Positions 15,683 through 22,610 of a DNA stretch of 30,838 bases are shown here, piece by piece. The position numbers and the translations under genes were made by a program. Origin of the DNA: an uncultured Collinsella sp. GTDB lineage: Bacteria; Actinomycetota; Coriobacteriia; Coriobacteriales; Coriobacteriaceae. Positions within the stretch are counted from its first letter, which is position 1; each line of letters starts with the position of its first letter. The notes beneath the pieces are model-generated. The model saw nothing but the letters and a program-made list of their open reading frames with translations, had not been told where the DNA came from and made no database searches. The DNA is taken from positions 1 to 30,838 of the forward strand of contig USHA01000013.1 of NCBI GenBank assembly GCA_900554325.1. The letters run 5' to 3'.

Positions 15683-15801
15683 CTAATTTCATACCACTTG
15701 TCGGAATGCGGACGCTGTCCTTGCATGCCGGGCGTACATTGAACGTGGTTTTTCGCGTGAAGCCACGAATCGGTTGCCAGCCCTGAACAAGGAGGCCCAG
15801 C

Positions 15802-16476
15802 ATGACGCTTGCCAAACCCATCAATAAATACATCGACTATATCGATGCCCCCGAGGACACGTTTGAGCAGTATGTCGAGAAGGCGTTAAAGTACAACTTT
15901 CGCTGCGTATTTGCGAACCTGCAGGAGTACGAGACGGGCCGCGCCATGCTCGAGGGCTCTGACATCATCCTTGCCGGCGCTATCGACTTTCCCCAGGGCA
16001 CTATGACGCTTGAGGAGAAGCTTGCGAGGTTTGAGGAATACGCTGCGTGTGGCTTTACCGAGATTGACTACGTTTTGAATCAGGGGTCAATCGAGAACCG
16101 CGATTTTGATGCCATCGAGCGCGAGATGACTACCATTGCTGATTTTTGTCGCGCGCATGGCATCACTGACAAGGTAATCGTCGAGATGTGCAAGCTGGAC
16201 GGCGACGACGCCGCCAAGCGCCGTGTATGCGAGATCGCGCTGGAGGCCAAGCCGGGATTCCTTAAGACATCGACCGGCAGAAGCTTTGGCGGTGCTAAGC
16301 TCGAGGACGTGCGGCTGATGCACGAGGTGCTCGGCGATGCCGTGGCAATCAAGGCGGCGGGCGGTATCCATAATTACGAAGAGGCTTGCGCATTCATCGA
16401 GGCCGGCGCCAGCGCGTTAGGTGCATCGGCGGGCATCGCGATCGTCGAGGGCGCACCGACGGATGAGCGTCGCTAG
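15802..16476 (+). CDS. deoC: Deoxyribose-phosphate aldolase
   Basis: 224 residues. It splits 2-deoxyribose-5-phosphate to glyceraldehyde-3-phosphate and acetaldehyde, the last step of deoxynucleoside catabolism. The Schiff-base lysine is K155 in FLKTSTG, the proton-relay lysine is K184 in IKAAGGI, and the acid is D89 in EIDYVLN. An AAGGAGG site precedes the ATG. The fold is the class I aldolase TIM barrel. No other deo genes are adjacent; two HAD phosphatases follow on the same strand but with their own leader spacing, so operon membership is doubtful. Confidence 0.95.
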   Translation: MTLAKPINKYIDYIDAPEDTFEQYVEKALKYNFRCVFANLQEYETGRAMLEGSDIILAGAIDFPQGTMTLEEKLARFEEYAACGFTEIDYVLNQGSIENRDFDAIEREMTTIADFCRAHGITDKVIVEMCKLDGDDAAKRRVCEIALEAKPGFLKTSTGRSFGGAKLEDVRLMHEVLGDAVAIKAAGGIHNYEEACAFIEAGASALGASAGIAIVEGAPTDERR

Positions 16477-16625
16477 CAGACGTATTTGACCTGAGCGATA
16501 AAGCTTCACGACCACACGCCGTTCATGTTCGAGACAATATGACTTTTTGCCCGTTGTAAACGGAGTCGCGATGGGTGTTCTGTATGATGGCTCAGACAAG
16601 GTTGTTCAATGACAGGGAGGCATAT

Positions 16626-17468
16626 ATGGCAATCAAAGCCATCGCGATGGATATCGACGGTACGCTCACCAACGATCAGAAAGTGATTAGCCCGCGTACG
16701 CGCGAGAAGCTGCTCGCGGCGCAGGAGTCGGGCATTAAGCTCATTTTGGCTTCGGGCCGTCCCGCATGGGGGCTCCACGCCTTGGCGCAGGAGCTCGACC
16801 TCCAAAACCATGACGGTCTGCTAGTTGCCTTTAACGGCGCACACGTCGTCGATGCCCAGACCGACGAGGTACTGTTCGATCAGGCTATGCCTGCCGACGA
16901 ATTGCATCGCCTGATTGATCACCTGCGTAATTTTGACGTGATTCCTATGATTTCGCTCGGTCGCGATTTGCACGTCGAGGACTCGTACCGCTGCATGATC
17001 ACGCTGCCTGACGGCTCGCAGAAAAACATCGTCAAATACGAGCGCGATGCGTGCGATCTTAAGATCCGCGAGGTCGAGAGCCTGCATGAGGTTGCTGATG
17101 CTTATCCCGTGGACAAGCTGCTGACGGCGGGCGATCCGGCCTACCTGCAGGCGCATTACGAGGAGATGTATGCGCCCTTTAAGCAGACGCTTTCGGGCAT
17201 GTTTACGGCCGACTGGTACTTTGAGTACACGGCGCCCGGTATCGACAAAGCCCGTGCGCTCGAGGGTGCCCTGCCCAAGCTCGGCATCGATGCCAGTGAG
17301 GTCGTATCGTTTGGCGACGGCCAGAACGACAAGTCCATGATTGAGTGGGCCGGAACCGGTGTTGCCATGGGCAACGCCGTCGATGAGGTCAAGGCTGTGG
17401 CCCAGATGGTGACCGCCGATAACAACGAAGATGGTATTGCAATGGCGCTGGATAAGCTGCTGGGTTAG
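16626..17468 (+). CDS. Cof-type HAD phosphatase
   Basis: 280 residues from ATG 16626 with GGGAGG 5 nt upstream; an earlier in-frame start at 16575 lacks a site. The HAD nucleophile motif is MDIDGTLT (D9 and D11), motif II is LILASGRP, and motifs III/IV include FGDGQNDKSMIEWAG near the C terminus. The large type II cap domain is inserted in the middle, as in Cof/YbjI proteins, which remove phosphate from sugar phosphates or flavin/pyridoxal phosphates. Specificity is not readable. A TATGAT box at 16583-16588 may be its -10. Confidence 0.9.
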   Translation: MAIKAIAMDIDGTLTNDQKVISPRTREKLLAAQESGIKLILASGRPAWGLHALAQELDLQNHDGLLVAFNGAHVVDAQTDEVLFDQAMPADELHRLIDHLRNFDVIPMISLGRDLHVEDSYRCMITLPDGSQKNIVKYERDACDLKIREVESLHEVADAYPVDKLLTAGDPAYLQAHYEEMYAPFKQTLSGMFTADWYFEYTAPGIDKARALEGALPKLGIDASEVVSFGDGQNDKSMIEWAGTGVAMGNAVDEVKAVAQMVTADNNEDGIAMALDKLLG

Positions 17469-17531
17469 AATCGCCGATAATGCATGGTTTGGGCACCTGC
17501 TTGCAGGCGCCCTTTTGTTAGGGAGGGTGCC

Positions 17532-18191
17532 GTGTCCGCATTTCCGTTCGACGCCGTTATCTTTGACATGGACGGCGTCATTGTCGATACCGAGTATTAC
17601 TACCTGGGCGAGACTGCCGCGTTTGCCAAGGAGCTTGGGCTTAATCTGACTCAAGAGGAGTTGAATGGGCAGGTCGGTACCTCGCATCAGTTCTTCCTGC
17701 ATATGCTGGTCGATTGGTTTGAGCGCGCCGGTAAGGGGCACTTCACTGGCGAGGAAGCGTTGGCCCGTTGGGACGAGTGGGCGCATGAGCGTCCGCGCGA
17801 CTATCAGGCTTTGATTAACCCAGGCGCCGTGGATACGATTCGAGAGCTGCCGCGCCGTGGCGTTCGCGTGGCGCTTGCCAGCTCGTCTCCCATGGTTAGC
17901 ATCGAGGAAGTGCTCAACGCATGCGGGCTGTCGGATGCCTTTGAGTATGTGGTGAGCGGCGAGCAGTTTAAGGAGAGCAAACCCGAGCCCGACATCTACC
18001 TGCATGCGCTGGACCTGCTGGGGCTGCCCGCGAATCGCTGCTGCTGCGTTGAGGATTCCGTTCCGGGCATTACCGCGGGTAAGCGAGCCGGCCTGACGGT
18101 CATTGCCAAGCGCGAGGAGCGCTTTGGCTTTAGCCAGGATGCCGCGGACAAGATTATCGACCAGCTGCCGGAGCTACTGGAACTCGCGTAG
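17532..18191 (+). CDS. HAD-IA hydrolase, beta-phosphoglucomutase-like
   Basis: 219 residues from GTG 17532, preceded by GGGAGG; the frame opens at 17484 with no site. The nucleophile motif is FDMDGVIVDTE (D12 and D14), motif II is ALASSSP, the conserved lysine is in FKESKPEPDIY, and the acidic motif is CCCVEDSVPGITAGKRAG. The helical type I cap between residues 20 and 90 places it with beta-phosphoglucomutase and phosphatases of phosphoglycolate type. Phosphatase or mutase activity is not decided by these motifs. It follows the Cof-type gene by 63 nt. Confidence 0.9.
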   Translation: MSAFPFDAVIFDMDGVIVDTEYYYLGETAAFAKELGLNLTQEELNGQVGTSHQFFLHMLVDWFERAGKGHFTGEEALARWDEWAHERPRDYQALINPGAVDTIRELPRRGVRVALASSSPMVSIEEVLNACGLSDAFEYVVSGEQFKESKPEPDIYLHALDLLGLPANRCCCVEDSVPGITAGKRAGLTVIAKREERFGFSQDAADKIIDQLPELLELA

Positions 18192-18250
18192 ATCCTGGGC
18201 GGTACTGCTGTCACAACAGTGGTTCCGTTGGCATAAGAGAGGGGCGCGCT

Positions 18251-19114
18251 ATGGCATTTAACGTGAGCGCACTGGGGTTTGGCGACAACGTCGTCGACCG
18301 CTACGAGCATATTCGCACGATGTATCCGGGTGGCAATGCGGTGAACTTTGCCGTGTATGCCAAGAAATGCGGAGCCGCGCGCTCCGCGTATATGGGCATC
18401 TTTGGTAATGACGCTGCTGCCGAGCACGTGATTGCGAGTCTTGAAGATGAGGACGTTGAACTAGCCAAATGCAAGCAGCTCATCGGTGAGAATGGTGCTG
18501 CGCGCGTGACCGTCGTTAACGGCGACCGTGTTTTCCTTGGCTCCAATGAGGGTGGCATCCGTGGTGATGCTCGCTATGTGCTCGATCGCTTTGACCTTGC
18601 GTACATGAAGCAGTTTGACGTAGTCCACTCGGGCAACTATTGCTTTACCGAGCGCGAACTTCCCAAGTTGAAGGCCGCGGGCATCACGGTTTCGTTTGAC
18701 TTCTCGGACGATTCGACCGACGAGTACTACGAGCAGATTGCTCCCTACGTTGACTTCGCATTCTTTAGCGCGGCAGACGCCGCGAGCGAGGATGAGATTC
18801 GCGAGCGTCTGGCATGGGTGAAGAGCCTAGGTCCGCGTTTTGTATCGGCAACGGCTGGCGCTGAGGGCTGCATTGCCTATGATGGCGATCGTTATTACCG
18901 CCAACTGGCTAAACCGGTAACGGAAATGAAGGACACTATGGGTGCGGGTGACTCGTTTCTGACTTCGTTCTTGATGTGCTATCTCGATTCCGCCAAGCGT
19001 GGCGAGGATGGCGTCGAGGCCATCGAGCGTGCACTCGACTTTGCGGCGGGGTTTGCTTCGACCGTATGCGGCATGGAAGGCTCTTGGGGCCATGGGGCGC
19101 CGATTTCCGAATAG
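18251..19114 (+). CDS. PfkB-family kinase, FrlD-like (fructoselysine 6-kinase type)
   Basis: 287 residues. It begins with the GFGDNVVDRY strand and the sugar-binding PGGNAVNFAVYAKK, then GDRVFLGSNEGG, FDFSDDS, and the catalytic and anion-hole motif DTMGAGDSF near residues 229-237. This set of motifs closely resembles FrlD, which phosphorylates fructoselysine at C6 for use of Amadori products. No FrlB-type deglycase is adjacent, so substrate assignment is tentative; another PfkB sugar kinase is possible. It is the last of four same-strand genes with deoC and two HAD proteins, a neighbourhood of phosphosugar handling. Confidence 0.8.
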   Translation: MAFNVSALGFGDNVVDRYEHIRTMYPGGNAVNFAVYAKKCGAARSAYMGIFGNDAAAEHVIASLEDEDVELAKCKQLIGENGAARVTVVNGDRVFLGSNEGGIRGDARYVLDRFDLAYMKQFDVVHSGNYCFTERELPKLKAAGITVSFDFSDDSTDEYYEQIAPYVDFAFFSAADAASEDEIRERLAWVKSLGPRFVSATAGAEGCIAYDGDRYYRQLAKPVTEMKDTMGAGDSFLTSFLMCYLDSAKRGEDGVEAIERALDFAAGFASTVCGMEGSWGHGAPISE

Positions 19115-19120
19115 GCGAGC

Positions 19121-19156
19121 AGTCCCGGGGAGTCGAATTGTCGCCTCCCCGGGACT
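19121..19156 (+). terminator. Hairpin after the FrlD-like kinase
   Basis: AGTCCCGGGGAG (19121-19132) and CTCCCCGGGACT (19145-19156) form a perfect 12-bp stem. There is no T-run after it, and the MITE-like element begins 4 bp later. Termination may use the element's inner hairpin instead. Confidence 0.5.
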
Positions 19157-19159
19157 CCA

Positions 19160-19387
19160 TGGACAAAAAATGCTAAATATGAGTACTGTCACTAATTTAG
19201 TAACAGCGAAATTTAGCTTTTGAGGGCCTAGTTGGGTGTCTGCGAGCGATTAAAACCTGCTAAAAATGACTTTAACCACCTTAAAGTGCCTTGATAATGG
19301 ATAGCTGCACATTATCAAGGCACTATTTTGCCGTAAAATAATGTGACTGGATTTGCAACAGTACTCATATCTGGCATTTTTTGTCCA
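19160..19387. mobile_element. MITE-like element with 30-bp terminal inverted repeats
   Basis: The ends at 19160-19189 and 19358-19387 are inverted repeats agreeing at 28 of 30 positions: TGGACAAAAAATGC, then variable TA/CA, then ATATGAGTACTGT. Similarity continues weakly inward. Inside is a second perfect inverted repeat, AGTGCCTTGATAATG (19285-19299) with its complement at 19310-19324. The 228-bp unit is AT-rich against GC-rich flanks and has no open frame. Structure is seen directly; mobility is inferred. Confidence 0.7.
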
Positions 19388-19393
19388 CCGGGG

Positions 19394-20176
19394 CTAGCGA
19401 AGGTCAAAAACAGAGTGCGCATTTGCTAAAACTGCCGACTCGATGCACTCTGCGTCGCGGTTTTTGAGTGAGACGATGCGTTCTGAGGTCCATGTGAGCG
19501 ATCTGATAAGCGACTGTGCGCTTGTTTCGGTGTTTGCCTCCGCCGGCGCATCGGTCTCGAGCAGTAAACGATCGAGTGGGATCTGTCGGGCGTATTCGCG
19601 ACCGCGCTTGGTGGCGAGCATCCGCTCGTTCACGGAAAAATAACAGCCCGCATTACGCGCGCGGACGAGTTCGTCCGAAGTACCGCTAAACCAGTGGAAG
19701 ATGATAGCGGGGGAGTCGGGGTTTGGGATGAGTAGTCCATGCGATTCGAGGACGTCCAGTACGGCTCCTGCCGAACGAACGTCGTGAATTGATATCACAC
19801 GCCCGGTAAGAGGATGTTGCGCGAGAGCCTCGCAGAGCCGGTCAAGTGCCTGTGTTTGCAGCGGCTCGCTTCCGGCAAAGCGCGCAGAAAAGTCGAGTCC
19901 CACCTCGCCGATGTAGCGCTCTTGGGCTGCAACTTCGCAAAGCAGATTGATTTCGGCAGGACCGCAGCGACCGTCGGCAAGCCACCAGGGGTGAAGCCCA
20001 ATGCCGGCGATGATGCTTGGTTGGCGATGGGCGCGCTCGTTTGCGGCCGAAAAGTCACGTGGATCGACGCCGCAATCAAATAGGCCCAAGCCCAGTGCCG
20101 TCGCCTCATCGGCAACGGCGTCCGGGTGAGCCATCAAATCAAGATGGCAGTGTGCATCAAATAACCGGGGCTCCAT
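19394..20176 (-). CDS. TatD-family metal-dependent hydrolase (DNase)
   Basis: 260 residues. Metal-ligand motifs are in family order: FDAHCHLD at the N terminus, IGLHPWW, IGEVGLDFS, SIHDVR, FHWFSG and LLETDAP near the C terminus. TatD proteins are TIM-barrel 3'-5' exonucleases or AP endonucleases with roles in DNA repair and possibly D-aminoacyl-tRNA or DNA fragmentation. The start is ATG 20176, 14 nt after the tcdA stop, so the two are one operon. The gene ends 6 bp from the MITE-like element. Confidence 0.92.
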   Translation of the reverse strand: MEPRLFDAHCHLDLMAHPDAVADEATALGLGLFDCGVDPRDFSAANERAHRQPSIIAGIGLHPWWLADGRCGPAEINLLCEVAAQERYIGEVGLDFSARFAGSEPLQTQALDRLCEALAQHPLTGRVISIHDVRSAGAVLDVLESHGLLIPNPDSPAIIFHWFSGTSDELVRARNAGCYFSVNERMLATKRGREYARQIPLDRLLLETDAPAEANTETSAQSLIRSLTWTSERIVSLKNRDAECIESAVLANAHSVFDLR

Positions 20177-20190
20177 CTCGGCGCACTCCG

Positions 20191-20988
20191 CTAGTCCAGG
20201 CGTTGGCCGTCGGCGCGCACACGCTCGGTGCCGCGTCCACTGATCTGGCGGATAACCTCGCCGGCAATCATCTGGCCCATGATGGGCGGCATAAAGCTGG
20301 CGGTTCCGAGTTCGGTGCGCTCGTGGATGTTGGAGGGGTCACGGCGCTGGGTCTTAACCGACTCCTCGCAGCTAAATAGAACGTGCAGACTTTTGATGCC
20401 GCGTTTTTTGCACTCTTTGCGCATGATGCGGCTCATAGGGTCGCGCACCGTGTCAAAGATATCGGCGAAGCGCAGGCATTCGGGATGCAGCTTGTTGCCG
20501 CCGCCCATAGAGCTCACCAGGCGAATGCCCTGGTCTTGGGCGTATTTGGCAACGGTGAGTTTGGCCGAAATCGTATCGATCGCGTCGATGACGTAGTCGA
20601 GCTTGCCGCCCGTCTGCTCCAGAACGCTTGCGAAGAACTCGTCGATGTTGTCGCTCAGGAGGTACTCAGCGCGCTTGATGACGGTGGCAGTGGGGTTGAT
20701 GTCGTGGATCATGGCTTCCATAACGTCGACTTTGCGCTTGCCGATAGTGCTGTGAAATGCGATGGCCTGGCGGTTGATGTTGCTGGGCGCGATGGTGTCC
20801 TTATCTAGAATCACAAAATGCCCAATGCCGCCGCGAGCAAGTGCCTCACAGCAGTTTGAGCCGACGCCGCCGCAGCCGAGCACTAGCACCGTGGCATTGG
20901 CGAGCTTGTCGAGCGCCTCGCGGCCCATGATAATCTCGAGCTTGGTGTCGCGCGTCTCGACGGGAGCGGCGACTGCGGTTTCGGTCAT
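20191..20988 (-). CDS. tcdA: tRNA threonylcarbamoyladenosine dehydratase (TcdA/CsdL, ThiF-like)
   Basis: 265 residues of the E1-like ThiF/MoeB superfamily. The ATP-binding loop is LGCGGVGSN (37-45), the Arg finger and adenylate region is SNINRQAIAF, and DAIDTISAK follows. It cyclises t6A at position 37 of ANN-decoding tRNAs to the hydantoin form, ct6A, in an ATP-dependent reaction. The length and C-terminal GTASFMPPIMGQMIAGEVIR fit TcdA rather than ThiF. The start ATG has AGGAT upstream. It is first of a two-gene operon with tatD. Confidence 0.9.
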   Translation of the reverse strand: MTETAVAAPVETRDTKLEIIMGREALDKLANATVLVLGCGGVGSNCCEALARGGIGHFVILDKDTIAPSNINRQAIAFHSTIGKRKVDVMEAMIHDINPTATVIKRAEYLLSDNIDEFFASVLEQTGGKLDYVIDAIDTISAKLTVAKYAQDQGIRLVSSMGGGNKLHPECLRFADIFDTVRDPMSRIMRKECKKRGIKSLHVLFSCEESVKTQRRDPSNIHERTELGTASFMPPIMGQMIAGEVIRQISGRGTERVRADGQRLD

Positions 20989-21033
20989 AGATATCCTCCG
21001 ATGGGGAAGTAATTAACGTATTTGGCTATCGCC

Positions 21034-21039
21034 ATTATA
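21034..21039 (-). promoter_or_regulatory. -10 box of the tcdA-tatD operon
   Basis: A perfect minus-strand TATAAT lies 46-51 bp upstream of the tcdA start codon. No good -35 was found at the usual spacing. Confidence 0.45.
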
Positions 21040-21197
21040 GGTATTATCGCGATTCTATTTGAGGCCTTGGGGCATGTTGAAATGAAGCGGGGATTCGCAT
21101 AAGATTGAAGCAGATGGCACCCGTGGCCGCGGGTTGGCCAACTCCGAAACACGTTTATGGCGTGAGAAGTGGCCGTCTTCGCATTACGCGGGGGCGG

Positions 21198-21284
21198 CTA
21201 TTTCATTCGACCTCCAATGTGGATGCCGAGCTCCACGGCCGCGATTACAAGCAATAACAACGTCAGGACATCGTCAATACTCAT
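21198..21284 (-). CDS. 28-residue membrane peptide, type I toxin-like (holin-like toxin family)
   Basis: ATG at 21284, with AAGGAG 7 nt upstream; stop TAG at 21198-21200. The peptide has an acidic start (MSIDD), a 15-17 residue hydrophobic helix (VLTLLLLVIAAVELGI) and a short basic tail (GGRMK). This is the design of the small putative holin-like toxins of Gram-positives, whose mRNAs are silenced by overlapping antisense RNAs. The downstream minus-strand sequence (about 21105-21197) is rich in short hairpins of the GGCC and GCGG type, as around known members. I see no antitoxin gene; an RNA antitoxin is inferred. A LexA-like box lies in the probable promoter. Confidence 0.7.
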   Translation of the reverse strand: MSIDDVLTLLLLVIAAVELGIHIGGRMK

Positions 21285-21335
21285 AGTCCATCTCCTTCTC
21301 GGATAGAGGGAGCTGGCCCATCTGCTTCATCCCCC

Positions 21336-21363
21336 ATTGTAGCTAAAGGCGAACGAATGTTCT
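21336..21363 (-). promoter_or_regulatory. LexA-like box in the promoter of the mini-toxin gene
   Basis: CGAACGAATGTTCT (21350-21363) matches the CGAAC-N4-GTTCG consensus at 9 of 10 fixed positions. It sits 8 bp upstream of a minus-strand TACAAT -10 box (21336-21341), inside the -35/-10 spacer, ideal for repression. The site is palindromic and faces the divergent sdpR-like promoter too, but is much closer to the toxin side. The -35 is weak. Confidence 0.65.
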
Positions 21364-21381
21364 ATAGATGTTCCTGTATTA

Positions 21382-21416
21382 GATAGTTAGACAAACATCT
21401 AAATATCGAGTATAGT
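21382..21416 (+). promoter_or_regulatory. sdpR promoter with palindromic autoregulatory operator
   Basis: GATAGTTAGA and TCTAAATATC (21382-21407) form a 26-bp palindrome with one mismatched pair around CAAACA. It overlaps the -35 region (TTAGAC, 21387-21392) and the spacer. The -10 is TATAGT (21411-21416). This placement is what an ArsR-type repressor of its own operon would need. Confidence 0.65.
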
Positions 21417-21450
21417 GTGCGCGTCATGAGAGATGATGAAAGGAGGTCTT

Positions 21451-21729
21451 ATGCCGGGAGAGGGTTTTAAGGCGCTTGCCGATCCAACGCGACGGCGCAT
21501 TTTGGAGTTGCTGCGCGAGGGCAATTGCACGGCGGGGGAGCTTGCCGAGCATTTCGATATCAGTAAGCCGTCATTGAGCCATCACTTGGCGACGCTCAAA
21601 AACGCCGGGTTGGTGACCGACGAACGTCATGGCCAAAACATCGTTTACAGCTTAAATACCACCGTCATGCAGGACTTGATCGGTTGGTTTATGGGCTTTA
21701 CAAACACGGAAGGTGATAAGGATGAATAA
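21451..21729 (+). CDS. sdpR: ArsR-family repressor, SdpR-like (autorepressor)
   Basis: 92 residues from ATG 21451 with AAAGGAGG upstream; the ATG at 21433 overlaps that region. A winged helix-turn-helix occupies nearly the whole protein: FKALADPTRRRILELL, then the recognition segment ISKPSLSHHLATLKNAGLV. There is no cysteine metal site (the only Cys is in GNCTAG), which places it with SdpR rather than metal sensors. It overlaps the SdpI gene by 8 nt. In Bacillus, SdpR represses its operon and is held at the membrane by ligand-loaded SdpI; the same logic is plausible here. Confidence 0.85.
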   Translation: MPGEGFKALADPTRRRILELLREGNCTAGELAEHFDISKPSLSHHLATLKNAGLVTDERHGQNIVYSLNTTVMQDLIGWFMGFTNTEGDKDE

Positions 21730-22426
21730 CGAAAACAAGGGCATTCACGCCACGGGGGTATCGCGGCGTGTGTGGATTGCGCTGATCGCTCTGTGCGTCG
21801 CCAATGTCGTAGCGCACCTCATGGTGATGCCGAGCTTGCCCGGGCAGATTCCCACGCACTGGGGCGCGAACGGCGCCGTCGACGGTTGGGGTCCCAGCTG
21901 GATGGCATCGGCGCTCGGCGCATTGCCTCTGGTGCTTCTCGCAATGTTCTGCGTGGTGCCGCGCATCGATCCCAAAGGTGAGGCATATCGAACCTCGGGC
22001 AAGTTCTATCAGGGCTTCGTAATCGCCTTTACCTTGTTCATGTGTGCCGTAAGCTGGCTGGGAGAGCTTACGGTCTGGGGCGTGGTGCCGGCGGTCGGTT
22101 CGGTCAACGTGCTGATTTCCGGTGCTATCGGTTTGCTGTTCATCGGCGTAGGCAACTACTTGCCGCGTGTGAAGCAGAACTATACGCTTGGTATCAAGAC
22201 GCCTTGGGCGCTTGCCGATCCCGAGAACTGGCGCCGTACGCAGCGCTTTGGCGGTGCCTGCTTTATGGTGCTGGGTGTTGGCCTGATTGCGATGGGCGTG
22301 GCAGGTGCGGTGCTTTCGAATGAAGTCGTCGCCGCGGTGATTGCGGTTCTGGCGTTTGGTTCGGTCGGAGCCGTCTACGTCTACTCGTATCTGCTGTGGC
22401 GCAAATCTCAGCGAGCCGTTCGCTAA
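21722..22426 (+). CDS. sdpI: SdpI-family membrane protein (DUF1648)
   Basis: 234 residues from ATG 21722; GTG 21713 is an alternative. The DUF1648 region spans the first helix and LPGQIPTHWGANGAVDGWGP. The SdpI signature follows (NYLPRVKQNYTLGIKTPWAL, DPENWRRTQRFGG). About six to seven membrane helices are visible. In Bacillus subtilis SdpI gives immunity to the SdpC toxin and sequesters SdpR. No SdpC-like toxin gene is present here, so it may defend against foreign toxins or sense envelope stress. It is translationally coupled to sdpR by the overlap. Confidence 0.88.
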   Translation: MNNENKGIHATGVSRRVWIALIALCVANVVAHLMVMPSLPGQIPTHWGANGAVDGWGPSWMASALGALPLVLLAMFCVVPRIDPKGEAYRTSGKFYQGFVIAFTLFMCAVSWLGELTVWGVVPAVGSVNVLISGAIGLLFIGVGNYLPRVKQNYTLGIKTPWALADPENWRRTQRFGGACFMVLGVGLIAMGVAGAVLSNEVVAAVIAVLAFGSVGAVYVYSYLLWRKSQRAVR

Positions 22427-22491
22427 GGTTGCGGAAAACTAGCGTACGCAGTTCGTAGTATGTTCTGGGGGACTTTTCCCAGGTAGTATTA

Positions 22492-22519
22492 GGGGTGTGG
22501 GCAACCATGCCCCTTTTTT
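22492..22519 (+). terminator. Terminator after sdpI
   Basis: GGGGTGTGG (22492-22500) pairs with CCATGCCCC (22505-22513) around GCAA, followed by six T. A smaller CTGGG/CCCAG hairpin lies just upstream (22465-22482). Confidence 0.85.
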
Positions 22520-22610
22520 CGTTAAGTTTCAGAGCTGGTTTCCTCATTTCGTTTCCACTAAAGCGAATCAAGAATAGAGAAACAGCAGGTAGAAAGGATA
22601 AAACAGGCAA

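Larger units (their letters stand above)
15028..15801. other. 774-bp gene-free region
   Basis: No convincing coding sequence. It holds a short TGATGTG repeat cluster (15054-15108), two hairpins with terminator shape (15346-15367 and 15552-15583) and a 21-bp palindrome (15662-15682). The stretch 15300-15430 is more AT-rich than its surroundings. The cassette promoter (leftward) and the deoC promoter (rightward) must lie here, but I could not place good -35/-10 pairs. A short RNA between the two hairpins is possible. Confidence 0.6.

Noticed and set aside
16821..18005. 394-residue open frame on the minus strand
   Set aside because: Antisense to two HAD genes whose motifs are complete and well started.
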